Shown here: one piece after another, positions 1-5,637 of the stretch | Position numbering within the stretch: position 1 is the stretch's first letter | How the letters are laid out: each line of letters starts with the position of its first letter | DNA from: Prevotellaceae bacterium | Lineage (GTDB): Bacteria > Bacteroidota > Bacteroidia > Bacteroidales > UBA932 | Assembly: GCA_031258915.1 (NCBI GenBank) | Contig: JAIRMD010000113.1 | Location: 1 to 5,637, forward strand | Reading direction: 5' to 3' | DNA length: 5,637 nt | Position numbers and translations under genes: made by a program | The notes under the pieces: generated by a model | The model's database searches: none | What the model was told of the DNA's origin: nothing | The model's input: the letters and a program-made list of their open reading frames with translations, nothing else

Positions 1-215
1 TCTACCCCAACCCCGTGACCAACGGCGAGCTGACGGTTGAGAACGGCGACCTAAAGGCCGGCGAGAGAATATTGATTTACGCCCTGTCAGGAAGCCTTGC
101 GGCCACCTACGAGGTAGCCGCAGGCGCGGTAACCGTTATCAACGTTTCGCGGCTGCCGCAGGGCGTTTACGTCGTAAAGGCCGGCGCCTACGCCGCGAGG
201 GTATCGGTGTATTAA
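1..215 (+). CDS. 3' end of a T9SS-secreted protein: type A C-terminal sorting domain (partial)
   Basis: Only the last 70 codons are present; the reading frame starts at base 3 and the gene begins outside the window. The visible peptide opens with YPNPVTNGELTV, has a central ILIYALSG strand, then INVSRLPQGVYVVKAG (QGVYVVKAG at 159-185), and ends in ARVSVY before TAA at 213-215. This YPNP...GxVYxVK...V pattern is the type A T9SS C-terminal target domain (Por secretion tail family). In that family the domain routes a periplasmic protein through the type IX translocon, after which it is normally cleaved and the cargo is released or anchored to A-LPS. The catalytic or binding part lies upstream and cannot be identified. 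A GTG at 15 could be mistaken for a start, but the YPNP motif begins upstream of it, so this is a truncated long gene and not a 66-residue one. No clear U-tract terminator follows. Confidence 0.9.
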   Translation, partial: YPNPVTNGELTVENGDLKAGERILIYALSGSLAATYEVAAGAVTVINVSRLPQGVYVVKAGAYAARVSVY

Positions 216-234
216 CGTCGCCAAACGCGCCGTC

Positions 235-255
235 ATTCCGAGCGCAGCGAGGAAT
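235..255. repeat. Widespread intergenic imperfect palindrome (ATTCC...GGAAT element)
   Basis: The stretch reads ATTCC-GAGCGCAGCGA-GGAAT: a 5-bp outer stem, two mismatches, then an inner GC pair. The flanking context CGTC before it and CTCC after it matches a short interspersed repeat that I recognise from intergenic regions of many Bacteroidota and some other phyla. Read on the minus strand it gives the spurious peptide FLAALGMT often seen in false ORFs. It starts 20 bp after the stop of the T9SS gene. Its role is unknown; it may serve as a transcript-end hairpin. Confidence 0.6.
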
Positions 256-302
256 CTCCTACCATTACCGCCATCGTCGCCACCCGCCCATCGTTGCTGT
301 TG

Positions 303-392
303 TTCCCCTGCGGGGAAGACCACTGCCACCGACGGTCGGGCGACGTACACCGTGCGCCCCGTCGCCCCGTCGCGCAGGGTTTTACCCTACGC
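303..392. repeat. Cluster of GC-rich inverted and tandem repeats
   Basis: Five structures lie within 90 bp. There is a perfect 6-bp hairpin TTCCCC-TGC-GGGGAA (303-317), and a short CCGAC-G-GTCGG palindrome (329-339). An 8-bp inverted repeat pairs GGGCGACG (338-345) with CGTCGCCC (360-367). CGCCCCGT is tandemly doubled (355-370). The last is AGGGT-TTT-ACCCT with three further pairs beyond one mismatch (372-392). None is followed by a convincing T run, so none is a clear intrinsic terminator. Together with the ATTCC element upstream, this looks like an intergenic mosaic of small repeats, possibly the eroded remnant of a larger repeat unit. Confidence 0.45.
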
Positions 393-423
393 TGCTCTTT
401 ACTTTACGCTCCTGTTGAGCTAA

Positions 424-449
424 ATGAAAACAACGTACATGAAAACAAC
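424..449 (+). repeat. 11-bp direct repeat upstream of the promoter
   Basis: ATGAAAACAAC occurs at 424-434 and again at 439-449, a centre-to-centre spacing of 15 bp. The second copy ends 41 bp before the TTTG box of the promoter. Repeated sites at this distance can be activator-binding sites, but the motif matches no regulator I recognise and may be chance in AT-rich DNA. Confidence 0.3.
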
Positions 450-489
450 ACATGATTAACGTAAACTTTGTTAAAAATTTTCAGAAAAA

Positions 490-521
490 TTTGGGCTATC
501 CAATACCCTTTTATACCTTTG
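490..521 (+). promoter_or_regulatory. Bacteroidetes-type (sigma-ABfr) promoter for the susCD leader
   Basis: A perfect -7 box TACCTTTG (514-521) matches the Bacteroidetes consensus TAnnTTTG, and a -33 box TTTG lies at 490-493 with a 20-bp spacer, the preferred spacing. The predicted transcription start is near 527-530, giving a 5' leader of about 370 nt before the ATG at 897. It is the only full consensus promoter I find between the T9SS gene and susC. It would either drive the operon through the leader hairpins or make a separate short RNA ending at them. Confidence 0.65.
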
Positions 522-544
522 CTTAAATTTTTAGTAAGTCATTT

Positions 545-560
545 TTCCACCATTCCACCA
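545..560 (+). repeat. Tandem 8-bp duplication TTCCACCA x2
   Basis: TTCCACCA (545-552) is followed immediately by an identical copy (553-560) and then a run of seven T. It lies about 17-33 nt inside the predicted transcript. No function is evident. Confidence 0.3.
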
Positions 561-613
561 TTTTTTTACGTGTTGTGAAATGAGCACCTTTTCCTCTATA
601 AATTACAGCAAGG

Positions 614-645
614 TTGCGCATAGAATTGCGCAGCAGGGCATAGCT

Positions 646-648
<3 letters not shown>
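614..648 (+). repeat. Paired TTGCGCA repeats and a 10-bp palindrome just before the CA tract
   Basis: TTGCGCA occurs at 614-620 and 626-632. Because TGCGCA is self-complementary, the two copies can form a 6-bp hairpin with a 6-nt loop (615-632). Six bases later CATAGCTATG (639-648) is a perfect 10-bp palindrome that contains the ATG at 646 and abuts the microsatellite. These could be operator-like sites or RNA structure in the leader. Confidence 0.35.
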
Positions 649-705
<57 letters not shown>

Positions 706-726
706 ACTCGCAAGTTACATAATTTT

Positions 727-752
727 TTGCAGCTATGCAATAGCTTGCAGCT
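727..752 (+). repeat. TTGCAGCT direct repeat enclosing a small hairpin
   Basis: TTGCAGCT appears at 727-734 and 745-752. Between and overlapping them, AGCTA (731-735) and TAGCT (741-745) form a 5-bp stem around a TGCAA loop, extendable by TGC/GCA across a one-base bulge. It sits between the CA tract and the first terminator-like hairpin. Confidence 0.35.
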
Positions 753-762
753 TTTGTCTTGT

Positions 763-799
763 AGTGGACGGTCAGCTATTTTGGCCGCCCACTTTTTTT
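763..799 (+). terminator. Intrinsic-terminator-like hairpin 1 in the susC leader
   Basis: AGTGG (763-767) pairs with CCACT (789-793). After one A/C mismatch, CGGT (769-772) pairs with GGCCG (784-787 used, with one G-U), leaving an 11-nt loop. Six further T residues (794-799) follow the stem at once. The reverse strand has no matching U tract, so it acts in the + direction. It lies about 235 nt after the predicted transcription start and 98 nt before the ATG at 897, where it would cut off susC transcription unless bypassed. Confidence 0.6.
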
Positions 800-838
800 G
801 TGCCCACCCAGATAATCCCAGCAGGCAAAGTAGGCGGC
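784..838 (+). promoter_or_regulatory. Possible alternative (antiterminator-like) pairing between the two hairpins
   Basis: GCCGCC (784-789), part of the 3' arm of hairpin 1, is perfectly complementary to GGCGGC (833-838), the 5' arm of hairpin 2. The six G-C pairs would exclude both terminator stems. This is visible in the sequence. Whether it forms, given that hairpin 1 is transcribed and can fold first, is inference. Confidence 0.3.
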
Positions 839-865
839 AGCATCTTTCGGCCGCTTGCTGTTTTT
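829..865 (+). terminator. Intrinsic-terminator-like hairpin 2 in the susC leader
   Basis: A 10-bp stem pairs AGTAGGCGGC (829-838) with GCCGCTTGCT (850-859), including two G-U pairs and a GCGGC/GCCGC core, around an 11-nt loop. One G and then TTTTT (861-865) follow, with a second run of seven T at 869-875. CAGCA (819-823) can alternatively pair with TGCTG (856-860) as an outer stem. The structure ends about 30 nt before the ATG at 897. Together with hairpin 1 it forms a tandem terminator arrangement inside the leader. Confidence 0.6.
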
Positions 866-896
866 CAATTTTTTTACTCACATCAACAATTTTATT

Positions 897-3800
897 ATGA
901 ACAAAAAAAGACTCGATCAAAGTCGAGCAGGGGGGCTTGCGCCCGCACCTGCTCAGGCGGTTGGCGGTGAGCGGAGGCGTATGAAATGCCTCCTGCTGTC
1001 GCTGCTGCTGCTGTGCGCTACGCTGCCGCTATCGCTGCGGGCGCAAAACCTCAACATCTCCGGCACGGTGCTCGGCCCCGACGGCGAGCCTGTGGTGGGG
1101 GCAAGCGTGGTGGTCAAAGGCTCCACTGTGGGCGCTGCCACCGCTGCCAACGGCGGCTACACCATCAGCGCCCCCGCCGACGCTACGCTGGTGTTCTCCT
1201 TTCTGGGCTTGGCCACCAAAGAAGAGGCCGTTGCCGGGCGCGGCCGCATTGACGTTACGCTGAGCCAAAGCGACCAGTTCCTCGACGAGGTAGTGGTGGT
1301 AGGCTACGGCGTGCAGAAAAAGCGCGACCTCACCGGCGCCATCTCGTCTGTAAAGATGGATGACGCGCCGGTAGCGACCTTCTCCACCATCAGCCACGCC
1401 CTGGCGGGCAAGGCTGCCGGTTTGCAGGTAACGCAAGCGAGCGCACAGGTGGGTAGCGGGGCAACGTTCCGCATTCGCGGCGCTACGTCCATCAACGCCG
1501 GTAACGACCCGCTGTTTATTATCGACGGCTTCCCCATTTCGCCGCGCGGCAACGCCGGGTCGAACAACCAGTACAACGCCGGCGACCTTGACAACATTTT
1601 GGCCTCCATCAGCCCCAGCGACATTGAGAGCATCGAAGTGCTTAAAGATGCCAGCGCCACTGCCATTTACGGCTCACGCGCAGGGCACGGCGTGATTATC
1701 ATTACCACCAAGCGCGGCAGGCAGGGCGAAAAAGTAAAGGTGAGCTACTCGGGCAACGTAGCGGTGCAGAAAATGAACACCGGCTACGAAATGCTCAGCG
1801 CGCAGGAGTTTATGACGCAAAACAACAAGGATGTGTACGAAAAGTTTCTTTACGACAACGGGCAGGGCGCTTACGCCGGCTACAAACCCACCACAAGTAA
1901 CGTTTTCAGCGGAGAGCGATACACGGCGGAGCAAATTGCCTCGGCTGCTACCACCGACTGGCTGGGCGAAATTACCCGCACCGGCCTGCAACATTCGCAC
2001 AACCTCTCGCTGGCCGGCGGGACGGAAAGTACGCAGTACCTTGCCTCTATGAACTACTTCAATCAGGAAGGCATTTTAAAGAACAACAACGCCAACCGGT
2101 TTACGGCGAACGCCAACCTCGACAACCAAATTTCAAAGTACTTCAAAACGGGGTTTTCGCTAAACATAAGCCGCAACCAGTACGACAACATACCGCTGGG
2201 CAGCTCCGAGAATGAGGCATCCGGCATCATTGCTGCGGCGCTACGCTTTTCTCCCTTCACGCCGGTGCGCGACCCCCAAACGGGTGAGCTCTCCACGAAC
2301 CCCATACAGGCGAATATTCCCAACCCTGTGGCGCTGCTTGACATAGCCGACAAAACTACCAAAGACCGCCTGCTGGCATCGGCGTACCTTCAGGCAAACC
2401 CCGTAAAGGATTTGACGCTGAAGCTGAACGTAGGTGCCGACAGGGGCTTCCAGAAGCGCCAGCAGTACGTGCCCAAAACAGTGCCCTACGCCAGCAGCAT
2501 GAACGGAAAAGCAGACGTGAACGAAAGCAGCTACGTTGACTACCTGATGAACTTTACGGCGCAGTACGCCAAGACGTTAGGAGAGCACAACCTCACCGCC
2601 CTGGCGGGCTATGAGTATCAGCAGTTCAACTCGGAGAGCTTATACGCCGGCAATCGGAACTTTTCCATCGACGGCTACCTCTACAACAACCTCGGCGTGG
2701 GCGCCTACGCCTCGCCAAGCGTGGGGTCGGGCGCAAGTAGCAGCAGCCTTGGCTCGTACTTTGGCCGCCTCAACTACTCGTTTATGGGGCGCTACCTGCT
2801 GACGGCCACCATCCGCGCCGACGGCGACTCCGACTTTAACCCCGACTACCGCTGGGGCTACTTCCCCTCGGTGTCTGTGGGCTGGCGGTTTAGCGACGAG
2901 GCGTTTATGGCGTCAGTAAACGACATCCTCTCCAACGGTAAGCTGAGGGGCAGCTACGGGCAAACGGGTAACTCCAACGTGGGCAACCGCATATCGGATG
3001 CCTACGGCTCGTCGGGCAGCTTCGTTTTTGGCGAAGGGCTTTACAAGGGCGTAGCCGTAACCCGCTTGGGCAACCCGAAGCTGACGTGGGAAACCACCAC
3101 CGAGTACAACATCGGCCTGGACTTGGGCTTCCTGAATAACCGGCTGAACCTCTCGGCGGAGTACTACCACCGCGTTATTTCGGACATACTTGTAACGAGC
3201 AAATCGCTGATGTCGTACAACGAGGTAACCTCAACGGCCGCCAACATCGGCAAAACGCAGGGCGCCGGCGTTGAGCTTACGCTGAACACGGTGAACGTTA
3301 GAAGCGCCGACTGGACGTGGACAACCGACGCTTCGCTGACTTCCTACGAAGACCGCTGGCTGGAGCGCGACCCCGACTGGAAGCCTAACGTGTACCAATC
3401 GACGGATGACTACATTCGCTCCATCTACAAGTACCGCAGCGATGGCCTGCTGAAGGTTGGCGAACAGGCCCCGGCGTGGCAGCAGGCGTTAGCGCCCGGA
3501 CAAATTAAGGTGAAGAATTTGCGGGATGCGGAAGGTGAAGAAAATAAAATTTCGTCGAATATGGATCAGGAGCTGATTGGGTCGGAAGACCCTGCCCTGA
3601 TATTCGGGCTTAACAACACCGTCCGCTGGAAAAATGTTGACCTCAACGTTTACTTCTACGGCGAGCTGGGGCGCATGCGCGGCATGAGCTACTACGAGGC
3701 GTGGGCAACCGGATTCAACGGCGACATAAACAACATGAGCAAGGGAACGCTGGACGTATGGCGCCACGACAATCAAGGCTCTACGGTGCCCAGCGCCGTT

Positions 3801-4061
3801 CCCAACCAGACTTTCACGGGCGGGGTGAGCGCCACCGACTACTACTACAAAAAGGTAAACTACATTCGCTGCCGCAACATCACGCTGGGCTACACCCTCC
3901 CCATTCCGAAGGCAGCCATTGCAAGCCTGCGCGTGTACGCCGATGTGAACAACCCGTTCATCATTTCCAACTGGACGGGCATTGACCCCGAAACCGACGG
4001 GCATAACTACGCGTACCCCAGCGTTACGTCGTTCAGCTTGGGCGTGGACATTTCATTTTAA
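897..4061 (+). CDS. SusC/RagA-family TonB-linked outer-membrane transporter
   Basis: This 1,054-residue protein is of normal full length for the family. It forms the outer-membrane channel that imports a ligand captured by its SusD partner, powered by TonB-ExbBD. In order it has a basic N-terminal extension (1-28) and a signal peptide (about 29-49, MKCLLLSLLLL core, likely cut after LRA before Q50). Next come a carboxypeptidase-regulatory-like beta domain (about 52-123; ISGTV, GEPVVGASV, GGYTI) and the SusC hallmark DEVVVVGYG (130-138). The plug (about 145-265) carries DPLFIIDG (204-211) and EVLKDASATAIYGSRA (from 247). A beta-barrel runs to the end, closing with SLGVDISF and a terminal Phe. 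No STN signalling domain is present. I chose ATG 897 because it follows an AT-rich stretch and opens with A-rich codons, and long basic n-regions are common in this family. ATG 981, with GGAGG upstream, would give 1,026 residues starting at the signal peptide. A TTG at 855 is less likely. susD follows after 21 nt. The substrate is unknown. Confidence 0.96.
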   Translation: MNKKRLDQSRAGGLAPAPAQAVGGERRRMKCLLLSLLLLCATLPLSLRAQNLNISGTVLGPDGEPVVGASVVVKGSTVGAATAANGGYTISAPADATLVFSFLGLATKEEAVAGRGRIDVTLSQSDQFLDEVVVVGYGVQKKRDLTGAISSVKMDDAPVATFSTISHALAGKAAGLQVTQASAQVGSGATFRIRGATSINAGNDPLFIIDGFPISPRGNAGSNNQYNAGDLDNILASISPSDIESIEVLKDASATAIYGSRAGHGVIIITTKRGRQGEKVKVSYSGNVAVQKMNTGYEMLSAQEFMTQNNKDVYEKFLYDNGQGAYAGYKPTTSNVFSGERYTAEQIASAATTDWLGEITRTGLQHSHNLSLAGGTESTQYLASMNYFNQEGILKNNNANRFTANANLDNQISKYFKTGFSLNISRNQYDNIPLGSSENEASGIIAAALRFSPFTPVRDPQTGELSTNPIQANIPNPVALLDIADKTTKDRLLASAYLQANPVKDLTLKLNVGADRGFQKRQQYVPKTVPYASSMNGKADVNESSYVDYLMNFTAQYAKTLGEHNLTALAGYEYQQFNSESLYAGNRNFSIDGYLYNNLGVGAYASPSVGSGASSSSLGSYFGRLNYSFMGRYLLTATIRADGDSDFNPDYRWGYFPSVSVGWRFSDEAFMASVNDILSNGKLRGSYGQTGNSNVGNRISDAYGSSGSFVFGEGLYKGVAVTRLGNPKLTWETTTEYNIGLDLGFLNNRLNLSAEYYHRVISDILVTSKSLMSYNEVTSTAANIGKTQGAGVELTLNTVNVRSADWTWTTDASLTSYEDRWLERDPDWKPNVYQSTDDYIRSIYKYRSDGLLKVGEQAPAWQQALAPGQIKVKNLRDAEGEENKISSNMDQELIGSEDPALIFGLNNTVRWKNVDLNVYFYGELGRMRGMSYYEAWATGFNGDINNMSKGTLDVWRHDNQGSTVPSAVPNQTFTGGVSATDYYYKKVNYIRCRNITLGYTLPIPKAAIASLRVYADVNNPFIISNWTGIDPETDGHNYAYPSVTSFSLGVDISF
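925..954 (+). other. GC-rich hairpin between the two candidate susC starts
   Basis: GAGCAGG (925-931) pairs perfectly with CCTGCTC (948-954), and inside it GGGC (933-936) pairs with GCCC (941-944) around a TTGC loop. The 5' arm overlaps a competing stem, CTCGA (912-916) with TCGAG (923-927), so the two are mutually exclusive. If susC starts at 897 this lies in codons 10-20 and could slow early translation. If it starts at 981 it is leader structure. No U tract follows, so it is not a terminator. Confidence 0.4.
973..983 (+). promoter_or_regulatory. GGAGG next to the alternative susC start ATG 981
   Basis: GGAGG (973-977) lies only 3 nt before ATG 981-983, which begins the hydrophobic signal peptide. 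The spacing is shorter than ideal, and Bacteroidota rely little on Shine-Dalgarno pairing, so this does not decide the start. It also falls just after the TGA (968-970) that ends the long leader frame, an arrangement that would suit termination-reinitiation. Confidence 0.25.
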
Positions 4062-4082
4062 CCATTAAAAAAGTAAAGCAAT

Positions 4083-5630
4083 ATGAAACGAATAAAATTA
4101 TACTTAGCGTGCCTGCTGCTCACGGCAGCGGCAACCTTGTCGAGCTGCGAGCTCGAATCGGAGCTCTACTCCGACATCAGCCCCGCAACGGGCTACCCCA
4201 GCACCGCCAAAGATGCGGAGGAGCTGCTGAGCTCTTGCTACAACGTGTTTAGCGCCACCGAATATGCCGACTACTTCTTTAGCATGGGTGCAGGCCTTTG
4301 GGTCTTGAATTGGGTCATCAGCGACTACGGCCTCGTAGACCGCGACGATGAAAAGTGGCTGGCCATGATGTACGCCCGCTGGTCGCCGGAATCGGCCAAC
4401 AGAAGTGACGTCAACAACACTTGGCAGCACTACCGCCAGCTAAGCAAAATGGAGCTGACCATTGACCGCATTAAGAGCATCAAAATGGACGAAACCTTGA
4501 AGAAGCAGTACATAGCCGAGCTGGAGTGTGCGCAAGGCTTTGTCGCGTTTATGCTTTACGATTTCTACGGCCCCATCCCCATTGCCGACCTTGCAACGCT
4601 GAAAGACCCGGCGGCCATGACCATCCTGCCGCGCAAAACGGAGGCGGAGATGGAAGCCTACATTACGGGCAAGCTTAACAGCGCCGCCGCCGTGCTGCCC
4701 AAGTCGAACGCCGAAACTCAGCACGGGCGCTTTACGGCGGGGGTTGCCCATACGCTGCTGCTGAAGTACTACATGCAGAAGAGAAATTGGCCGGAAGCCG
4801 TGAAGGAAGGGCGCGAGCTGCAAAAGCCCGAGTACGGGTACAGCTTGGTAAAAGCCGGCGTAAACGGATACTCCCCCTACGCCAGCATATTTTTGGAGGC
4901 CAACGAGTGGAATACGGAGGTTATCTGGGCATCGCCGCTGCAAAAAGGGCTGAAGGAAGGCAAGTGGCTGGCCTACGTGCTGCCCGGCAACTACAGCACT
5001 GTAGATAACTGCTGGCGCATGTGGACAGCGCCCTGGTCTTTCTACGATACTTTTGAGGACGAGGACAACCGCAAAGCCACCTTTGCCCCCGAATACGTTA
5101 ACAAGCAAGGAGATACGCTCACGAGAGCAAATCCCGGCACCGGCAGCGTATGGGAAACGCTTACCAACGGTCCTCTCACCATGAAGTACCCCATAGAAAC
5201 CGGCACCGCTGCGGAGGCATGGTTTACCGACTTCATTGTGTACCGCTACGCCGATGTCCTTACCTTGCTCGCCGAGGCGCTGGTGAAGAACGGCACCAGC
5301 TACACCGAAGAGCCGCTCAGCTTGCTCAATGAGGTGGTAACGCGCGCGGGGCTGACGGCCTACACTACGGCAGATATTCCCGACAAAGACAAGTTTATCA
5401 AAGTGCTTTTGGAGGAGCGCGCCAAAGAGCTTTACTGGGAAGGCTGCCGCCGCCAGGATTTGATACGCAACGATTTGTTCAACAAAAAGATGCGTGCGAA
5501 AGCTACAGCTGCGCAAGAAAACACTAACATTGCAACAGACGACCCAAGCGAAACGAAGCACTACCGCCTTCCGTTCCCGGCAAGCCTAATTACGGAAAGT
5601 AAGGGAGCAGTAGAGCAAAATCCGTACTAA
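4083..5630 (+). CDS. SusD/RagB-family nutrient-binding outer-membrane lipoprotein
   Basis: This complete 515-residue protein is within the usual SusD range. SusD proteins sit on the cell surface as a lid over SusC and bind the ligand. Residues 1-21 are a lipoprotein signal peptide ending in the lipobox LSSC with Cys22. The acidic stretch after it (ELESE, 23-27) resembles the Bacteroidetes lipoprotein surface-export signal. The N-terminal half has the helical SusD-like fold, including a conserved helix ending in FMLYDFYGPIPI (about 156-167). The C-terminal RagB/SusD domain shows the signature EERAKELYWEGCRRQDLIR (444-462) and the typical closing pattern LPFPASLI...QNPY at the extreme C terminus. 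It lies 21 nt after susC with no terminator or promoter between, so the two are co-transcribed. The ATG follows an A-rich stretch, typical for the phylum. Only 7 bp follow the stop, so downstream operon members cannot be seen. The ligand cannot be deduced. Confidence 0.97.
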   Translation: MKRIKLYLACLLLTAAATLSSCELESELYSDISPATGYPSTAKDAEELLSSCYNVFSATEYADYFFSMGAGLWVLNWVISDYGLVDRDDEKWLAMMYARWSPESANRSDVNNTWQHYRQLSKMELTIDRIKSIKMDETLKKQYIAELECAQGFVAFMLYDFYGPIPIADLATLKDPAAMTILPRKTEAEMEAYITGKLNSAAAVLPKSNAETQHGRFTAGVAHTLLLKYYMQKRNWPEAVKEGRELQKPEYGYSLVKAGVNGYSPYASIFLEANEWNTEVIWASPLQKGLKEGKWLAYVLPGNYSTVDNCWRMWTAPWSFYDTFEDEDNRKATFAPEYVNKQGDTLTRANPGTGSVWETLTNGPLTMKYPIETGTAAEAWFTDFIVYRYADVLTLLAEALVKNGTSYTEEPLSLLNEVVTRAGLTAYTTADIPDKDKFIKVLLEERAKELYWEGCRRQDLIRNDLFNKKMRAKATAAQENTNIATDDPSETKHYRLPFPASLITESKGAVEQNPY

Positions 5631-5637
5631 CCCCAAG

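Noticed and set aside
424..449. CRISPR-like direct repeats
   Set aside because: There are only two 11-bp copies with a 4-bp gap; no array, no spacer pattern and no cas genes.
764..970. Plus-strand 68-codon open frame starting at GTG 764 as an independent small gene
   Set aside because: It begins inside hairpin 1, its peptide is dominated by translated U tracts and structure, and it overlaps susC. I treat it only as part of the leader frame hypothesis.
4149..4166. GAGCTC-GAATCG-GAGCTC symmetric repeat near the susD start
   Set aside because: It lies in frame in the codons for ELESEL directly after the lipobox Cys and is explained by repeated Glu-Leu codons in the export signal.
4440..5561. 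Minus-strand 373-codon open frame antisense to susD
   Set aside because: Long antisense frames are common opposite GC-rich genes. The + strand encodes an unmistakable full-length SusD with signature motifs, and the antisense product shows no recognisable domain.

Overview
The window comes from a member of the Bacteroidota, most likely a gut-type or fermentative Bacteroidales lineage with GC-rich coding DNA. Three things support this: the tail of a protein carrying a type IX secretion (T9SS) C-terminal sorting domain, a complete SusC/SusD outer-membrane uptake pair, and a promoter matching the Bacteroidetes consensus (TTTG, 20 bp, TAnnTTTG). The genus cannot be told from this stretch.

Layout. 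1-215 is the 3' end of a T9SS cargo gene. 216-896 is a gene-free stretch of about 680 bp in two parts. The first part (about 231-392) is GC-rich and packed with short inverted and tandem repeats, including a copy of the widespread ATTCC...GGAAT intergenic element. The second part (about 420-896) is AT-rich. It holds a Bacteroidetes-type promoter (490-521), a perfect (CA)26 microsatellite (650-701), and two tandem intrinsic-terminator-like hairpins with U tracts (763-799 and 829-865). 897-4061 encodes a full-length SusC/RagA-family TonB-dependent transporter. After a 21-nt gap, 4083-5630 encodes a full-length SusD/RagB-family surface lipoprotein. The window ends 7 bp after the susD stop.

Working together. 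SusC and SusD form one nutrient-import complex: SusD is the surface lid and ligand-binding lipoprotein, and SusC is the 22-strand TonB-driven channel. They are evidently one operon. No glycoside hydrolase, sensor or sigma/anti-sigma gene is in view, so the imported substrate cannot be assigned. SusC lacks the extra N-terminal signalling (STN) domain seen in transporters that talk to an anti-sigma factor.

The most interesting part is the roughly 370-nt leader between the promoter and susC. A small ATG-initiated frame (646-705) enters the CA tract and stops right after it at the current repeat count. Adding one CA unit, or losing two, would join it to a stop-free frame running to 970, through both terminator-like hairpins and up to the edge of susC. 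This would be a slippage-controlled (phase-variable) attenuator for a SusCD operon. The frames, hairpins and repeat are read directly from the sequence; the mechanism is inference.
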